Source: JBCCQL01 sp039414355 (lineage in GTDB: Bacteria; Planctomycetota; Planctomycetia; Pirellulales; Lacipirellulaceae). From it: 64,000 bases of DNA. A model generated the notes under the pieces. It did no database searches, had not been told where the DNA came from, and was given only the letters and a program-made list of their open reading frames with translations. The position numbers were made by a program, and so were the translations under genes. Positions 9,378-18,759 of this stretch are shown piece after piece. The stretch covers positions 1 to 64,000 of the forward strand of contig JBCDJN010000014.1 in assembly GCA_039414355.1 (NCBI GenBank). The letters run 5' to 3'. The stretch's first letter is position 1, and every line of letters begins with the position of its first letter.

Positions 9378-10616
9378 TCACACGCGGATCGACCAGCCAC
9401 GGATCCACATCATCCACAGGACCAGCCACCAGAAGCCCACGAAGGCTAGCGCGAACGCAAGTGAGGAGAGCTTCGGGTCGGTCAAACCGACCGCTTCCAG
9501 CGGCGTGATGAACCCGTTCTGGTACACCCAGCCCTTCAAGCTTTGCTCGCCGACCTTGTAGAGCGACAGGGCGCGTGCAAACAGCCCCGAGGCGACGAAC
9601 ACGAAGATGGCGTTCACCCCAACAAGTTGAAACGCGCTGGCGATTTTCTCGGCACGCGGCGAGCGGCCGCGGGACGAGTCTAGCAGCAGCAAGCAGCCCG
9701 ACAGGAGAAGCAGGGCGAGCCCGGCCGTGAGCAGCACGAAGCTAGGCGTCCAGAGCGCTTTGTTGATGGGCATGCCTAGCCCGGGATGAGCCAGCCAATC
9801 CCAGAGCTGACCGACGACGGACATCCCGACGCCCGTCGCAGCGAGGCGGCCAATGAACTCGCCACTCAGCTCGTCGCGACCCCGGAGCGTCAGCCCAACG
9901 GCGTAGCCGATCAGCGCGGTGACGATCGCCGGCAGCGTGCTCAGCAAGCCTTCGGGATCGGTGACCGCCCCGGTCCAGAGGTGGTTCTCGCCGAGCAACA
10001 CCCGATCCACCGCCAGCACCACGTTCGAGGGGGCTTCCATTCGCAGCTCCGGCTCGACGTTGGCGGGAAGCAACTTGATTGCGGCCGTGTAGGCGAGCAG
10101 GATCCCCACACCCGTCGCCATACGCCACCGCCCCGGCACGAGGAGCACGATCAACGCCGCCCCCAGGTACGCCAGCGCGATGCGCTGCAGGACGCCGGGC
10201 CAACGCAGGGTATCGAAGTCCCAGGAGTCTCGGAGCCCGAACGGCACACTGAGCAGCCGCCCGGACGCGTTGAGCACGAGCCCAAGCAGGATGAGAACCA
10301 AGACGCGACGCGAAATCCTCAGCCACAACGCGGCGTTGGCGCCGCCGGGCCGGTCGGCGAGGGCGCCGAGGCTGAACGCCATCGCCACACCAACCATGAA
10401 GATGAAGAACGGGAAGACCAGATCCGTCGGCGTCCAGCCGTGCCAAACGGCGTGCCGCAGCGGGGCGTAGATGTCGCTCCAGCTCCCCGGGTTGTTGACG
10501 AGCAGCATGCCAAGGATCGTCGCTCCACGCATGACATCGAGCGATAGAAGTCGGCGCTTCGGAGGAGACGACGCCGGCGATGCCTGCGGTGGGCTGAAAC
10601 GCTCCTCGTCGTCCAT
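9378..10616 (-). CDS. HGSNAT/NagX-like multipass membrane acyltransferase (DUF1624/DUF5009 family)
   Basis: A 412-residue integral membrane protein with about ten hydrophobic segments. The N-terminus carries the family hallmark LLSLDVMRGATILGMLLVNN, followed by HAVWHGWTPTDLVFPFFIFM, matching heparan-alpha-glucosaminide N-acetyltransferase and bacterial NagX proteins. These transfer acetyl groups from cytosolic acetyl-CoA to amino sugars across the membrane; the bacterial substrate is usually uncertain. A polar proline-rich stretch (residues 1-22) precedes the first membrane segment. The ATG at 10616 is the only start that keeps the conserved LDVMRG block with a short N-terminal tail. It is divergent from the LEPR glycosidase-like gene and upstream of luxR on the same strand, with a 166-bp gap. 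Confidence 0.87.
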   Translation of the reverse strand: MDDEERFSPPQASPASSPPKRRLLSLDVMRGATILGMLLVNNPGSWSDIYAPLRHAVWHGWTPTDLVFPFFIFMVGVAMAFSLGALADRPGGANAALWLRISRRVLVLILLGLVLNASGRLLSVPFGLRDSWDFDTLRWPGVLQRIALAYLGAALIVLLVPGRWRMATGVGILLAYTAAIKLLPANVEPELRMEAPSNVVLAVDRVLLGENHLWTGAVTDPEGLLSTLPAIVTALIGYAVGLTLRGRDELSGEFIGRLAATGVGMSVVGQLWDWLAHPGLGMPINKALWTPSFVLLTAGLALLLLSGCLLLLDSSRGRSPRAEKIASAFQLVGVNAIFVFVASGLFARALSLYKVGEQSLKGWVYQNGFITPLEAVGLTDPKLSSLAFALAFVGFWWLVLWMMWIRGWSIRV

Positions 10617-11136
10617 TCATCATCACCGGGTGTGGTCTATCGGACGTCGGCAAGACGGAATTGCATCGGCGGCGATCCAGCGGAGGGAAGCAAGCCCAGG
10701 CCGGTGACCAGCCCGCAACGCGTGATGATGGTCAGCCGTGCTGGCAAACTCTCGCACGCACGGGCCGCCATTTCAATGTGCTCCGACGATCGGGCGCTAG
10801 CCGGATACCGTTGGCGGCCGACCCGCAATCGAACGGGTTAGTCTGCGTTTCGAATCGGTCAATTCGCTCACGACAACGCCCCAAGAACGATCCGCGCTCG
10901 TGGCTGGCCCGATAGTCTGCTGATTATCAACAATTATTGCGACTCGAAATTGACCACACCGCTCCGCTCGGTTAGCGTCGCCATGAACGGGTGCGAGGTC
11001 GGATCGTTTGCCCAAAACCTCTTCAGCCAGTTGATGACGGTAGTCGCCCTGGCCGACATCCAGGTCTTGTCTCGGTCGAGATCGAAATCTGACCATAGTC
11101 GGGCGCTAGTTCGCCGAATCGGATCGGAGGGATGCC
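10617..11136. other. Divergent intergenic region
   Basis: A 0.52-kb stretch between the membrane acyltransferase and the LEPR glycosidase-like gene. It must hold the promoters of both. An AT-rich island lies at about 10917-10955, the clearest low-melting spot here. A Shine-Dalgarno sequence (11126-11131) closes the region. Short open frames on both strands (10797-11096 and 10950-11207) show no recognisable motif. The string TCGGGCGCTAG occurs twice (near 10790 and 11098). Confidence 0.45.
11126..11131 (+). promoter_or_regulatory. Shine-Dalgarno GGAGGG deciding a GTG start
   Basis: GGAGGG stands 5 nt before the GTG at 11137. It supports that codon as the start of the LEPR/DUF5060 protein, whose LEPR-like motif begins only 20 residues in. 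There is no ATG nearby in frame. Confidence 0.7.
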
Positions 11137-14100
11137 GTGAAGTTCCAGGGATTTCAGCGTACGCGGGGTGCGAACTCGCGCAACCACTTGCACCTGGAGC
11201 GACTTGAGTCGCGGGTGCTGCTCGCGAGCGACACCTTCAACTTCAGCAGCCCCGCCTTCTCCAATGGGCCACTCGACGGCCAGCTTGCATGGGCTGCCGA
11301 GTCGACGTGGCAAGTTGATACCGCGGCCGACGGCGGCGGTGGGGCCGTCTCGACGAACGAGAACGCCGAGATCGCCACGTACACCCAGCCGATCGTCCTT
11401 GCGCAGGGCCAGACGGTTACTTCAACCATCGACTTGCAGTTCGGCGGCGGGCCCTACGCAACGCCAAGCGAGTTCAGCTATCTGTTCCTCGCGGGGCTGA
11501 AAGCCTCGCCAAGCGCGGCCCGCGTCGGCACCGGCGACACGGCAGCCGACGCCAACATTCAGATCATTAGCGGCGCTAACAGCTACCGGCTGCTGGACAA
11601 CTTCAGCACAATCCCTGGCGCCGCCAACATCACTGCGGACCCGCTCAATGCCGACGACCGGCTGCGGTTTGAGTACACGCTCACGCTGGGCGCCGACGCC
11701 GCGAGCACGAGCTACAACGTTCGCCTGCGGAATCTGACGGACGGAACCGATACCGGCATCGGTACGGTGAGCGGCGTGGACGCCACGATCTACAACGCGC
11801 TAACCGTCAGCGGCGCTTACGCGTTCTTCCAACGCATGAGCCCGGGCAGCGGCGGCACGAACCTGACCGACCTGCAAGTCCACGCCATCACCGTCGACTA
11901 CCCGGAACTCACCAACCCCATCGCCAACGCGGGCCCGGACCGTGTCCTGGTCCTTCCCGGCAACAGCGTAACGCTCGACGGCTCGGCGACCGACAACGGT
12001 TTCATTGCCTCTTACGCCTGGACCCAGATCAACGGGCCAACCAGCGCCACGCTGGCCGGCGCCGACACCGAGGACCTAACGGCCAGCGGTCTCGTGCAAG
12101 GCGTCTACGAGTTCCAACTGCTGGTCACTGACAACGAAGGAAACACCGCCACCGATACGGCAACGGTGGAAGTGAATGCCGGCACGACGGGCGCCTACAT
12201 CGAGCAGGGCGGTTTGGTCGTCATGGAGGTGGAGAACACCTCGTCGGATCTCGGACTGTGGAACCAAGAGACTTCCTACGCCAATTTCACCGGCAACGGT
12301 TACCTGCAGTTTACCGGCAACGGCACGGCGAGCGGCCCACCGAACTCGCCGCTGGAGTATCGTTTCCGGATCAATCAACCGGGGCTGTATTACCTGCACC
12401 TGCGAGCCGCCCGGGACACCACCAACGGTCAGCCGAGCGATCACAGCAACGACGCGTGGGTGCGCATCGAAGGCGACTACAACGCGGGCCCCGGCCCCTA
12501 CAGCACCCACGGCGACAACGCCTCGCTGAGCACCCTCCAAAGCAACACCAAGTTCTTCGGCGGCGCGGCGAACAGCTTCTCTTGGAACTCCGGCAACCGC
12601 TTGGACTTGGGCGGCCACAACAACAAACGGGTGGCCGTCTACGACTTCAAAGCCGGCGAAGAATACACGCTCGTTATGTCCGGGCGGTCGAAGTTCTTCA
12701 GCGTTGACCGCATCGTCCTCCGGCACGCGAGCGTTAGCAACTCGGTCGCTCAAAGCGTTAACACCCCGGAGTCTCCCCGGGCCGGCGCGGCGATCGGCGG
12801 CGAACTCCAGCAGTGGCATAAGGTCACGCTCGATTTCAACGGTCCCAACACCAGCGAGACCGACGCAAACAATCCGTTCCTCAACTACCGGATGGACGTC
12901 ACGTTTACCGGCCCCAGCGGGCAGACGTTCGTCGTGCCGGGCTTCTACGCCGCCGACGGTAACGCCGGCTCCACGGGCGCCACGTCGGGCAACGTTTGGC
13001 GCGTGCACTTCTCACCGAACGAGGTCGGTCAGTGGTCTTACTCCGCGTCGTTCCGCAGCGGGACGAACGTGGCGGTGAACGACAACCCACTCGCCGGCGT
13101 CAGTGCGGGGTTCTTCGACGGCGCCGCCGGAACTTTTGACGTCGCGGCGAGCGACAAGTCCGGCGACGACTTCCGCGCCGCGGAGCATGGCCTCATCAAG
13201 AACCGCGGCGACCACTACCTCACTTTCGCTAGCGGCGATGTGTTCCTGAAGGGCGGACCGAACATCCCGGAGAACCTCTTCGGCTACACCGGCTTCGATA
13301 ACACGCCCTCCGCCGGGCACGACTTCGACCAGCACGTCCAGGACTGGACCCCGGGCGATCCCGATTGGGACGACGACGACCCGGACAGCGTGGCCGACGA
13401 CGGCCGCGGCATCATCGGCGCGCTCAACTACATCGCCGAGGAAGGGGGCAACTCCATTTACTTCCTGCCGATGAACATCGGCGGTGACGGCCAGGACACT
13501 TTCCCCACCATCGCGCCGCAGAACAAGACGCAGTACGACGTCAGCAAGCTGGACCAGTGGGGCATCGCCATGGACCACGCCACCAGCCTGGGGATTCTCC
13601 TCCACTTTGTGCTCGCCGAGACCGAATCCGCGAACGAGAACTACCACGACAACGGCACGCTCGGGACGCAGCGCAAACTCTACTACCGCGAGTTGGTCGC
13701 CCGCTTCGGCCACAACATTGGGGTGGAGTTCAACATCGGCGAGGAGAACGACTACGGCGCCGCCAAGCACCAGCAGTTCGCCGCGCACCTCAAGTCGATC
13801 GACCCCTACGACCACCCGGTCACCACCCACACCCGCAGCAACCAGTACAGCCAGTTCTACGACCCGCTGCTGGGCAACGGTGACTTTGACATCACCAGCT
13901 TCCAGGGCAACTCTAGCCGTTTGGCGATGGCCAACCTGATTGCCGAATGGCGGACCGACTCCGCCAACGCCGGCGTGCCGTGGGCGATCAGCTACGACGA
14001 GCCGCAGAAGATTGAGAACGACAAGAACGACATCAACAACGGCTACGGGCACGGCCGCCGCGACAAGATGTGGCCGCTGTACATCTCCGGCGGCGCGGGC

Positions 14101-15777
14101 TTTGAGTGGTACGTGCAGCAGGACGGCGCCGGCCACAGCTTCGACCAAGAGATCGACGACTTCCGGCTGATGGACGTCGCCCTCAACTGGACCGGATACG
14201 CCCGCGACTTCTTCGAGCAGCTCCCGCTCTTGGACATGGCGCCCGACCACGCGCTGGGCGGGTCTGGCGCCGGCGCCAACACCTACGTACTCGCCAAGCC
14301 CGGCGACACCTACGCGCTGTACAACGACCGCAACGGCTCGAACTGGACGCTCGATCTCACCGGCCAGCCGGGCGAGTACGAAGTCTTTTGGTTCGACCCC
14401 CGCAACGGCGGCGGGCTGCAGGCCGGCTCGGTGACAAGCGTCAGCGGCGGCGGCACGGTCTCGCTAGGCTCGGCGCCCAACAGCACAGGGCAGGACTGGG
14501 CGGCGCTCGTGCGGATCGACGGCGACCCGGCCAACCAAGCCCCCACGGTCAACGCCGGCGCGGGCGCCACCATCACCTGGCCCACCAGCAGCGTGAACCT
14601 CGACGCCACGGTCACCGACGACGGCATGCCCAACCCGCCGGGCGCCCTCGTCACCACGTGGACGGCGGAATCCGGCCCCGGCAACGTGACCTTCGGCGAC
14701 GCCGCCTCGGTGGACACGTCCGCCACCTTCGACGCGCCGGGCGTCTATACCCTGCGACTGACGGCGGACGACTCCAGCAAGCAGTCGTTCGACGAAGTGG
14801 TGATCACCGTCGACCCCAACCCCGGCAACAAGGCGACGCTCATCTTTGCGCCGACCGACGACGCCTACATCGAGAACAGCACGGCGTTCAACAACACGAG
14901 CCTGAGGGTCGAAGACGCCTCGCGAACGAGAACTTCGTACCTGAAGTTCGACGTCGCGGGCCTGGCCGATCGGACCGTAACCGGCGCGACGCTGCGGCTA
15001 CAAGTCGCCGGCGACGCGGGCAACGGGCCGATCAGCGCTTGGCTCGGCGACGACAACGGTTGGACCGAAACCGGCCTCTCAACCAGCAACGCCCCAAGCC
15101 CGGCGGCCGCTCAGCCACTGGATACGCTGAGCGGCACGCACAGCCTGGGCGCGGTGCTCGAGTTCGACGTGAGTGCCAGCGTTGCCGATGACGGCGCGCA
15201 CACGTTCATCGTAGACATATCCGGCGGCAACGATGTGTGGTTCAGCTCGAAGGAGGGCGTGGCCCCGCCGGAGCTAGTCTTGGAAGTGCTCAACCTGCCG
15301 GGCGACTACAACGGCGACACCGTTGTCGACGTCGCCGACTACGCTGTCTGGCGAGCGAACTTCGGCGCCACCGGGCCGAACTCGGCCGACGGCAACAGCG
15401 ACGGCGTGGTCGACACCGCCGACTTCACCATCTGGCGAGACAACCTCAGCCTCGCGGCGAACGCGGCGCCGGCAGCCGCAGAGACGCAAGACCCGCCACC
15501 GGCGACGTCGGCGCCACGCGTCGCCCCGGTGGCCTTCCCGCCGCTGGCAACCTCGGCAGCGTCCCGGGACACGGCCTTCGCGTCGCCGCTCGTCGAGACC
15601 GATGCGTCAGGCGTTGACGATGACGAAGCGTTGCTGCTCTTGTCAGGCGAACCAATTGTCGCCGACGAAGAAGCGGAGCCATCGCCCGATTCGCACGCGG
15701 TGGACGAAGCCCTATCCGAAGAAGACGACGAGCCCGAAGGCAACGCGCTGGCGGAGACGATCGCCTCGCTGCTCTAG
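11137..15777 (+). CDS. Secreted multidomain LEPR / DUF5060 glycoside-hydrolase-like protein
   Basis: A 1546-residue protein. Residues 20-32 (LERLESRVLLASD) form a LEPR-XLL-like sorting signal. Next come a lectin-like N-terminal region, a PKD-like domain (about 260-346, starting IANAGPDRV), a malectin/CBM-like region (351-530), a DUF5060 domain (about 548-645, QQWHKVTLDFNGP to GQWSYSASF) and a TIM-barrel-like domain (680-1110). That barrel has candidate catalytic acids at Glu869/Glu870 in FNIGEENDYG and Glu955 in SYDEPQK. A second PKD-like domain (1135-1225), a DNRLRE/CBM96-like domain (1230-1385) and two dockerin-type EF-hands (1389-1440) follow. The end is an acidic Ala/Pro-rich tail without PEP-CTERM. 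DUF5060 plus barrel is the layout of putative glycoside hydrolases near DUF4038; the substrate is unknown. It is probably exported and held at the surface. Confidence 0.85.
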   Translation: MKFQGFQRTRGANSRNHLHLERLESRVLLASDTFNFSSPAFSNGPLDGQLAWAAESTWQVDTAADGGGGAVSTNENAEIATYTQPIVLAQGQTVTSTIDLQFGGGPYATPSEFSYLFLAGLKASPSAARVGTGDTAADANIQIISGANSYRLLDNFSTIPGAANITADPLNADDRLRFEYTLTLGADAASTSYNVRLRNLTDGTDTGIGTVSGVDATIYNALTVSGAYAFFQRMSPGSGGTNLTDLQVHAITVDYPELTNPIANAGPDRVLVLPGNSVTLDGSATDNGFIASYAWTQINGPTSATLAGADTEDLTASGLVQGVYEFQLLVTDNEGNTATDTATVEVNAGTTGAYIEQGGLVVMEVENTSSDLGLWNQETSYANFTGNGYLQFTGNGTASGPPNSPLEYRFRINQPGLYYLHLRAARDTTNGQPSDHSNDAWVRIEGDYNAGPGPYSTHGDNASLSTLQSNTKFFGGAANSFSWNSGNRLDLGGHNNKRVAVYDFKAGEEYTLVMSGRSKFFSVDRIVLRHASVSNSVAQSVNTPESPRAGAAIGGELQQWHKVTLDFNGPNTSETDANNPFLNYRMDVTFTGPSGQTFVVPGFYAADGNAGSTGATSGNVWRVHFSPNEVGQWSYSASFRSGTNVAVNDNPLAGVSAGFFDGAAGTFDVAASDKSGDDFRAAEHGLIKNRGDHYLTFASGDVFLKGGPNIPENLFGYTGFDNTPSAGHDFDQHVQDWTPGDPDWDDDDPDSVADDGRGIIGALNYIAEEGGNSIYFLPMNIGGDGQDTFPTIAPQNKTQYDVSKLDQWGIAMDHATSLGILLHFVLAETESANENYHDNGTLGTQRKLYYRELVARFGHNIGVEFNIGEENDYGAAKHQQFAAHLKSIDPYDHPVTTHTRSNQYSQFYDPLLGNGDFDITSFQGNSSRLAMANLIAEWRTDSANAGVPWAISYDEPQKIENDKNDINNGYGHGRRDKMWPLYISGGAGFEWYVQQDGAGHSFDQEIDDFRLMDVALNWTGYARDFFEQLPLLDMAPDHALGGSGAGANTYVLAKPGDTYALYNDRNGSNWTLDLTGQPGEYEVFWFDPRNGGGLQAGSVTSVSGGGTVSLGSAPNSTGQDWAALVRIDGDPANQAPTVNAGAGATITWPTSSVNLDATVTDDGMPNPPGALVTTWTAESGPGNVTFGDAASVDTSATFDAPGVYTLRLTADDSSKQSFDEVVITVDPNPGNKATLIFAPTDDAYIENSTAFNNTSLRVEDASRTRTSYLKFDVAGLADRTVTGATLRLQVAGDAGNGPISAWLGDDNGWTETGLSTSNAPSPAAAQPLDTLSGTHSLGAVLEFDVSASVADDGAHTFIVDISGGNDVWFSSKEGVAPPELVLEVLNLPGDYNGDTVVDVADYAVWRANFGATGPNSADGNSDGVVDTADFTIWRDNLSLAANAAPAAAETQDPPPATSAPRVAPVAFPPLATSAASRDTAFASPLVETDASGVDDDEALLLLSGEPIVADEEAEPSPDSHAVDEALSEEDDEPEGNALAETIASLL

Positions 15778-16146
15778 TCCAGCCATCGCTGTGGCAATCC
15801 CTCGTCCGATCCGCTTCGACCGACGAGCGCTCTCGCCGGCCAAACGCCTCAAGTCTCCGAGTCCGTCGCCGGTCGCCCGACTCTCGTAGTCCCCGTCGCG
15901 AGGAGCGCGTGCTGGAGTCCGCCGCGTTGACGGCAGCTCCCACGCCGGCAAAGCAATCTAACATCAGCCTAGCAAAATGATGCGGCGAGGCGTTAAATTG
16001 TGTACAGTGTAATGAATCGGCTCATCTAAACCACGGCGCCCGCGGGCACGTAGACCGTCGCCGGAACCAGCCAACTCCGCCAGAGATCCAAGGCAGAATA
16101 GCTCCACATGACCGTCGAGACGCGACCCAGAGCGACCCTCGCCGCC
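15778..16146. other. Intergenic region upstream of the GH2 gene
   Basis: About 370 bp between the LEPR protein and the GH2 gene. An AT-richer patch at about 15990-16025 contains TGTGTACAGTGTAAT, around a TGTACA palindromic core. It is the most promoter- or operator-like segment but matches no consensus I can name. No hairpin with a T-tail follows the upstream stop. An alternative in-frame ATG for the GH2 gene lies at 16108. Confidence 0.4.
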
Positions 16147-18684
16147 ATGAGAAACCGCCTCGCGCAGGCGCTCTCGCTGCTGGCGATCGCGCTCGGAGCC
16201 GCCGCTTCGCCAGCGATCGAGGTGGTTGACTCCGCGCGCTTCAACACAAGCTCCGCTCCGGATGGCTGGCAGGCGCCGGCGTTCGACGACTCCGGCTGGC
16301 AAGAAGTCACCGGCGGGGTCGGCACGCCCGGCACGCCCAACGCCCGCATCGGCGCCCTGTGGAACACAAGCCGCGTCTGGCTCCGCAAACGCTACACGCT
16401 GGACGCCGCGCCGGCGGACCTGCGGCTCTACCTTCATCACGACGAAGACGCGCGGGTCTTCCTCAACGGACAACTGATCGCCGAGGTGACCGGGTACAGC
16501 ACCAACTACAAGCTGATCCAACTCGGCGAGGAATCCCGGAGAGCGGCGAAGGTGGGCGAGAACACGCTCGCCGTCTTCTGCCGGCAGACCGACGGCGGGC
16601 AGTACCTGGACGTCCACCTGGTGGAGGGCCCCACGCCGCCGACGCTGCCCAGGCTCAAACGGAAACCGTTCACGAGCGACCTCATCACCAAGTGGGGCGA
16701 AGGGGTCACCGCCGACAACGCGTGGACCGAGTACCCCCGGCCGCAGCTTCAGCGTGAGCAGTGGACCAACCTGAACGGGCACTGGGACTACGCGGTCACC
16801 GCGGCCACGCGGCAGCAGCCGCCCGCGGACTGGGACGGCCAGATCCTGGTGCCGTTCTGCCTGGAGAGCAAACTCGGCGGCGTCTCCAAGGTGCTGGAAG
16901 ACGATCAGGCGTTGTGGTACCGCCGCATCATCACCGGCATGCCGGCGGCGGGCATGATCCGCTGCCTCAACTTCGAGGCGGTTGACTACCGCTGCCAGGC
17001 CTTCGTAAACGGCCAATTCGTCGGCGAGCACCAAGGCGGCAACACGCCGTTCTCGTTCGATGTCACCTCGGCACTGGGCGAAGGCAAGAACGAACTGATT
17101 GTCCGCGTCGAAGACGACACCGAGAAGTTCCAGCTCCGCGGCAAGCAGACGCTGACCCCCCGCGGCGTTTGGTACACGCAGGTGTCCGGCATCTGGCAGA
17201 CGGTATGGCTGGAGGACGTCCCCGACGCACACCTGTCCGACATCAAGATCGCAACCGACGCCGCGGCGGGCGCCATCACCCTGCAGCCGATCACCGCTGG
17301 GCGAGGCCGGTTCACCGTGTCGGTCAAGGACGGCGAGAAGGTCGTCGCCCGCGGCGAGTCAACCGGCGGAGCGATCTCGCTAACCATCCCGGATGCCAAG
17401 CTCTGGTCGCCCGACTCGCCGCACCTGTACGGCATCGAAGCCACGTTCGCCGCGGCGGGTGGCCGGGCGGACCGCGTCACCTCGTACGCCGGCATCCGCA
17501 CCGTCGGTCGCGAGCGAGACGCCGACGGCCACTTGCGGTTCACGCTCAACGGCGAGCCGGTCTTCCACTGGGGACCGCTGGACCAGGGCTGGTGGCCCGA
17601 AGGGCTGCTCACCCCGCCCGCGGACGAGGCGCTCACCTTCGAGATCGAGTGGCTCAAGGCGGCCGGCTTCAACATGATCCGCAAGCACATCAAGGTGGAG
17701 CCGCGGCGTTACTACTACCACTGCGATCGGCTCGGGATGATGGTCTGGCAAGACCACGTGAGCGGCGGACCCGACCCTGCCTGGAGCCGCCTCAAGCCGG
17801 GCCCAAAGCGTGGCACGTGGCCCGACGCCGAGCACAAGCAGTTCATGCGTGAGCTCGAGGCCATGGTCGGCGCGCTTGAGAACCACCCTTCAATCGTGGT
17901 CTGGGTGCCGTTCAATGAGGCGTGGGGCCAGCACAGCAGCACGGAGGTCGGCCGGTGGATGGTGGAGCGCGACCCGAGCCGGCTGGTCAACATCGCCAGC
18001 GGCGGCAACTTCTGGCCGGTTGGCCACATCGTCGACGCCCACAAGTACCCCCACCCGGACTTCCCTTTTGAGCAGGGCGAGGGCGGGCGGTTCGATGACT
18101 ACATCAAAGTGGTCGGCGAGTTCGGCGGCCACGGCTACCCCGTCCGCGGCCACCTGTGGGACCCAGCCCGCCGCAACTGGGGCTACGGTGGCCTGCCGGC
18201 GAACGACGCCGAGTACGCCGAGCGTTACAAGACTTCCATCGCCAAGCTAAACGAGCTGCGGCTCCGCGGCATCGCGGGTGGCGTCTACACGCAGACCACC
18301 GACGTGGAAGGCGAGATCAACGGCCTGATGACCTACGATCGCAAGGTGATCAAGCTGCCCGCCGAGGAGTTGTCGGAACTAAGCCGCGTGCTCTTCCAGG
18401 ACCAACCGGTCGAAGCGAACACCGCGACGTCGGCGACGAAGAAGAAGCGCGCCGAAGACGTCCTCGGCTTCGACGACCCGCGGACCTCCTTCGACGCGGT
18501 TCCAACCGACGGCAGGCCGAGCCAGGTGATGCCGCGGGAGGAGTCCCGCGACGGGCTTGAGAGCCAACACCGCACGCCATTCGTCAAGCCTTGCTGGATC
18601 CTCGACCCTGGCGCGACGCTCGGGACCAATGACGTTTATTGCCTCACCAGCGGCGTGGCTCGTCCGCCTGGCTTATCGAACTAA
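16147..18684 (+). CDS. Secreted glycoside hydrolase family 2 protein (beta-galactosidase/glucuronidase type)
   Basis: An 845-residue protein. The start at 16147 gives the signal peptide MRNRLAQALSLLAIALGAAA; an ATG at 16108 would add 13 residues in front of it. A jelly-roll region (about 25-170) binds or shapes the substrate pocket. The GH2 sugar-binding and sandwich domains follow (about 190-470), then a TIM barrel. The acid/base is Glu591 in WVPFNEAWGQ and the nucleophile Glu658 in VVGEFGGHG, both at the expected GH2 positions. The last 90 residues (from QDQPVEANTA) are polar and unlike known GH2 tails. GH2 enzymes cleave terminal beta-galactosides, glucuronides or mannosides; this one cannot be assigned further. 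A metallopeptidase-like gene follows 75 bp downstream on the same strand, possibly co-transcribed. Confidence 0.9.
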   Translation: MRNRLAQALSLLAIALGAAASPAIEVVDSARFNTSSAPDGWQAPAFDDSGWQEVTGGVGTPGTPNARIGALWNTSRVWLRKRYTLDAAPADLRLYLHHDEDARVFLNGQLIAEVTGYSTNYKLIQLGEESRRAAKVGENTLAVFCRQTDGGQYLDVHLVEGPTPPTLPRLKRKPFTSDLITKWGEGVTADNAWTEYPRPQLQREQWTNLNGHWDYAVTAATRQQPPADWDGQILVPFCLESKLGGVSKVLEDDQALWYRRIITGMPAAGMIRCLNFEAVDYRCQAFVNGQFVGEHQGGNTPFSFDVTSALGEGKNELIVRVEDDTEKFQLRGKQTLTPRGVWYTQVSGIWQTVWLEDVPDAHLSDIKIATDAAAGAITLQPITAGRGRFTVSVKDGEKVVARGESTGGAISLTIPDAKLWSPDSPHLYGIEATFAAAGGRADRVTSYAGIRTVGRERDADGHLRFTLNGEPVFHWGPLDQGWWPEGLLTPPADEALTFEIEWLKAAGFNMIRKHIKVEPRRYYYHCDRLGMMVWQDHVSGGPDPAWSRLKPGPKRGTWPDAEHKQFMRELEAMVGALENHPSIVVWVPFNEAWGQHSSTEVGRWMVERDPSRLVNIASGGNFWPVGHIVDAHKYPHPDFPFEQGEGGRFDDYIKVVGEFGGHGYPVRGHLWDPARRNWGYGGLPANDAEYAERYKTSIAKLNELRLRGIAGGVYTQTTDVEGEINGLMTYDRKVIKLPAEELSELSRVLFQDQPVEANTATSATKKKRAEDVLGFDDPRTSFDAVPTDGRPSQVMPREESRDGLESQHRTPFVKPCWILDPGATLGTNDVYCLTSGVARPPGLSN

Positions 18685-18759
18685 CGAAACATGAAGACGG
18701 CAGTCGCTGGCGTCCACGCCGGTGGCGATGACTCTCCTCTCGAAACAACGGAACCCGCG

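Noticed and set aside
10797..11207. Opposed short frames in the divergent intergenic region
   Set aside because: No motifs or start signals, and one overlaps the start of the LEPR gene.
12076..14250. Long minus-strand frames inside the LEPR/DUF5060 gene (up to 412 codons)
   Set aside because: Val/Ala/Arg-rich shadows of a gene with clear domains on the plus strand.
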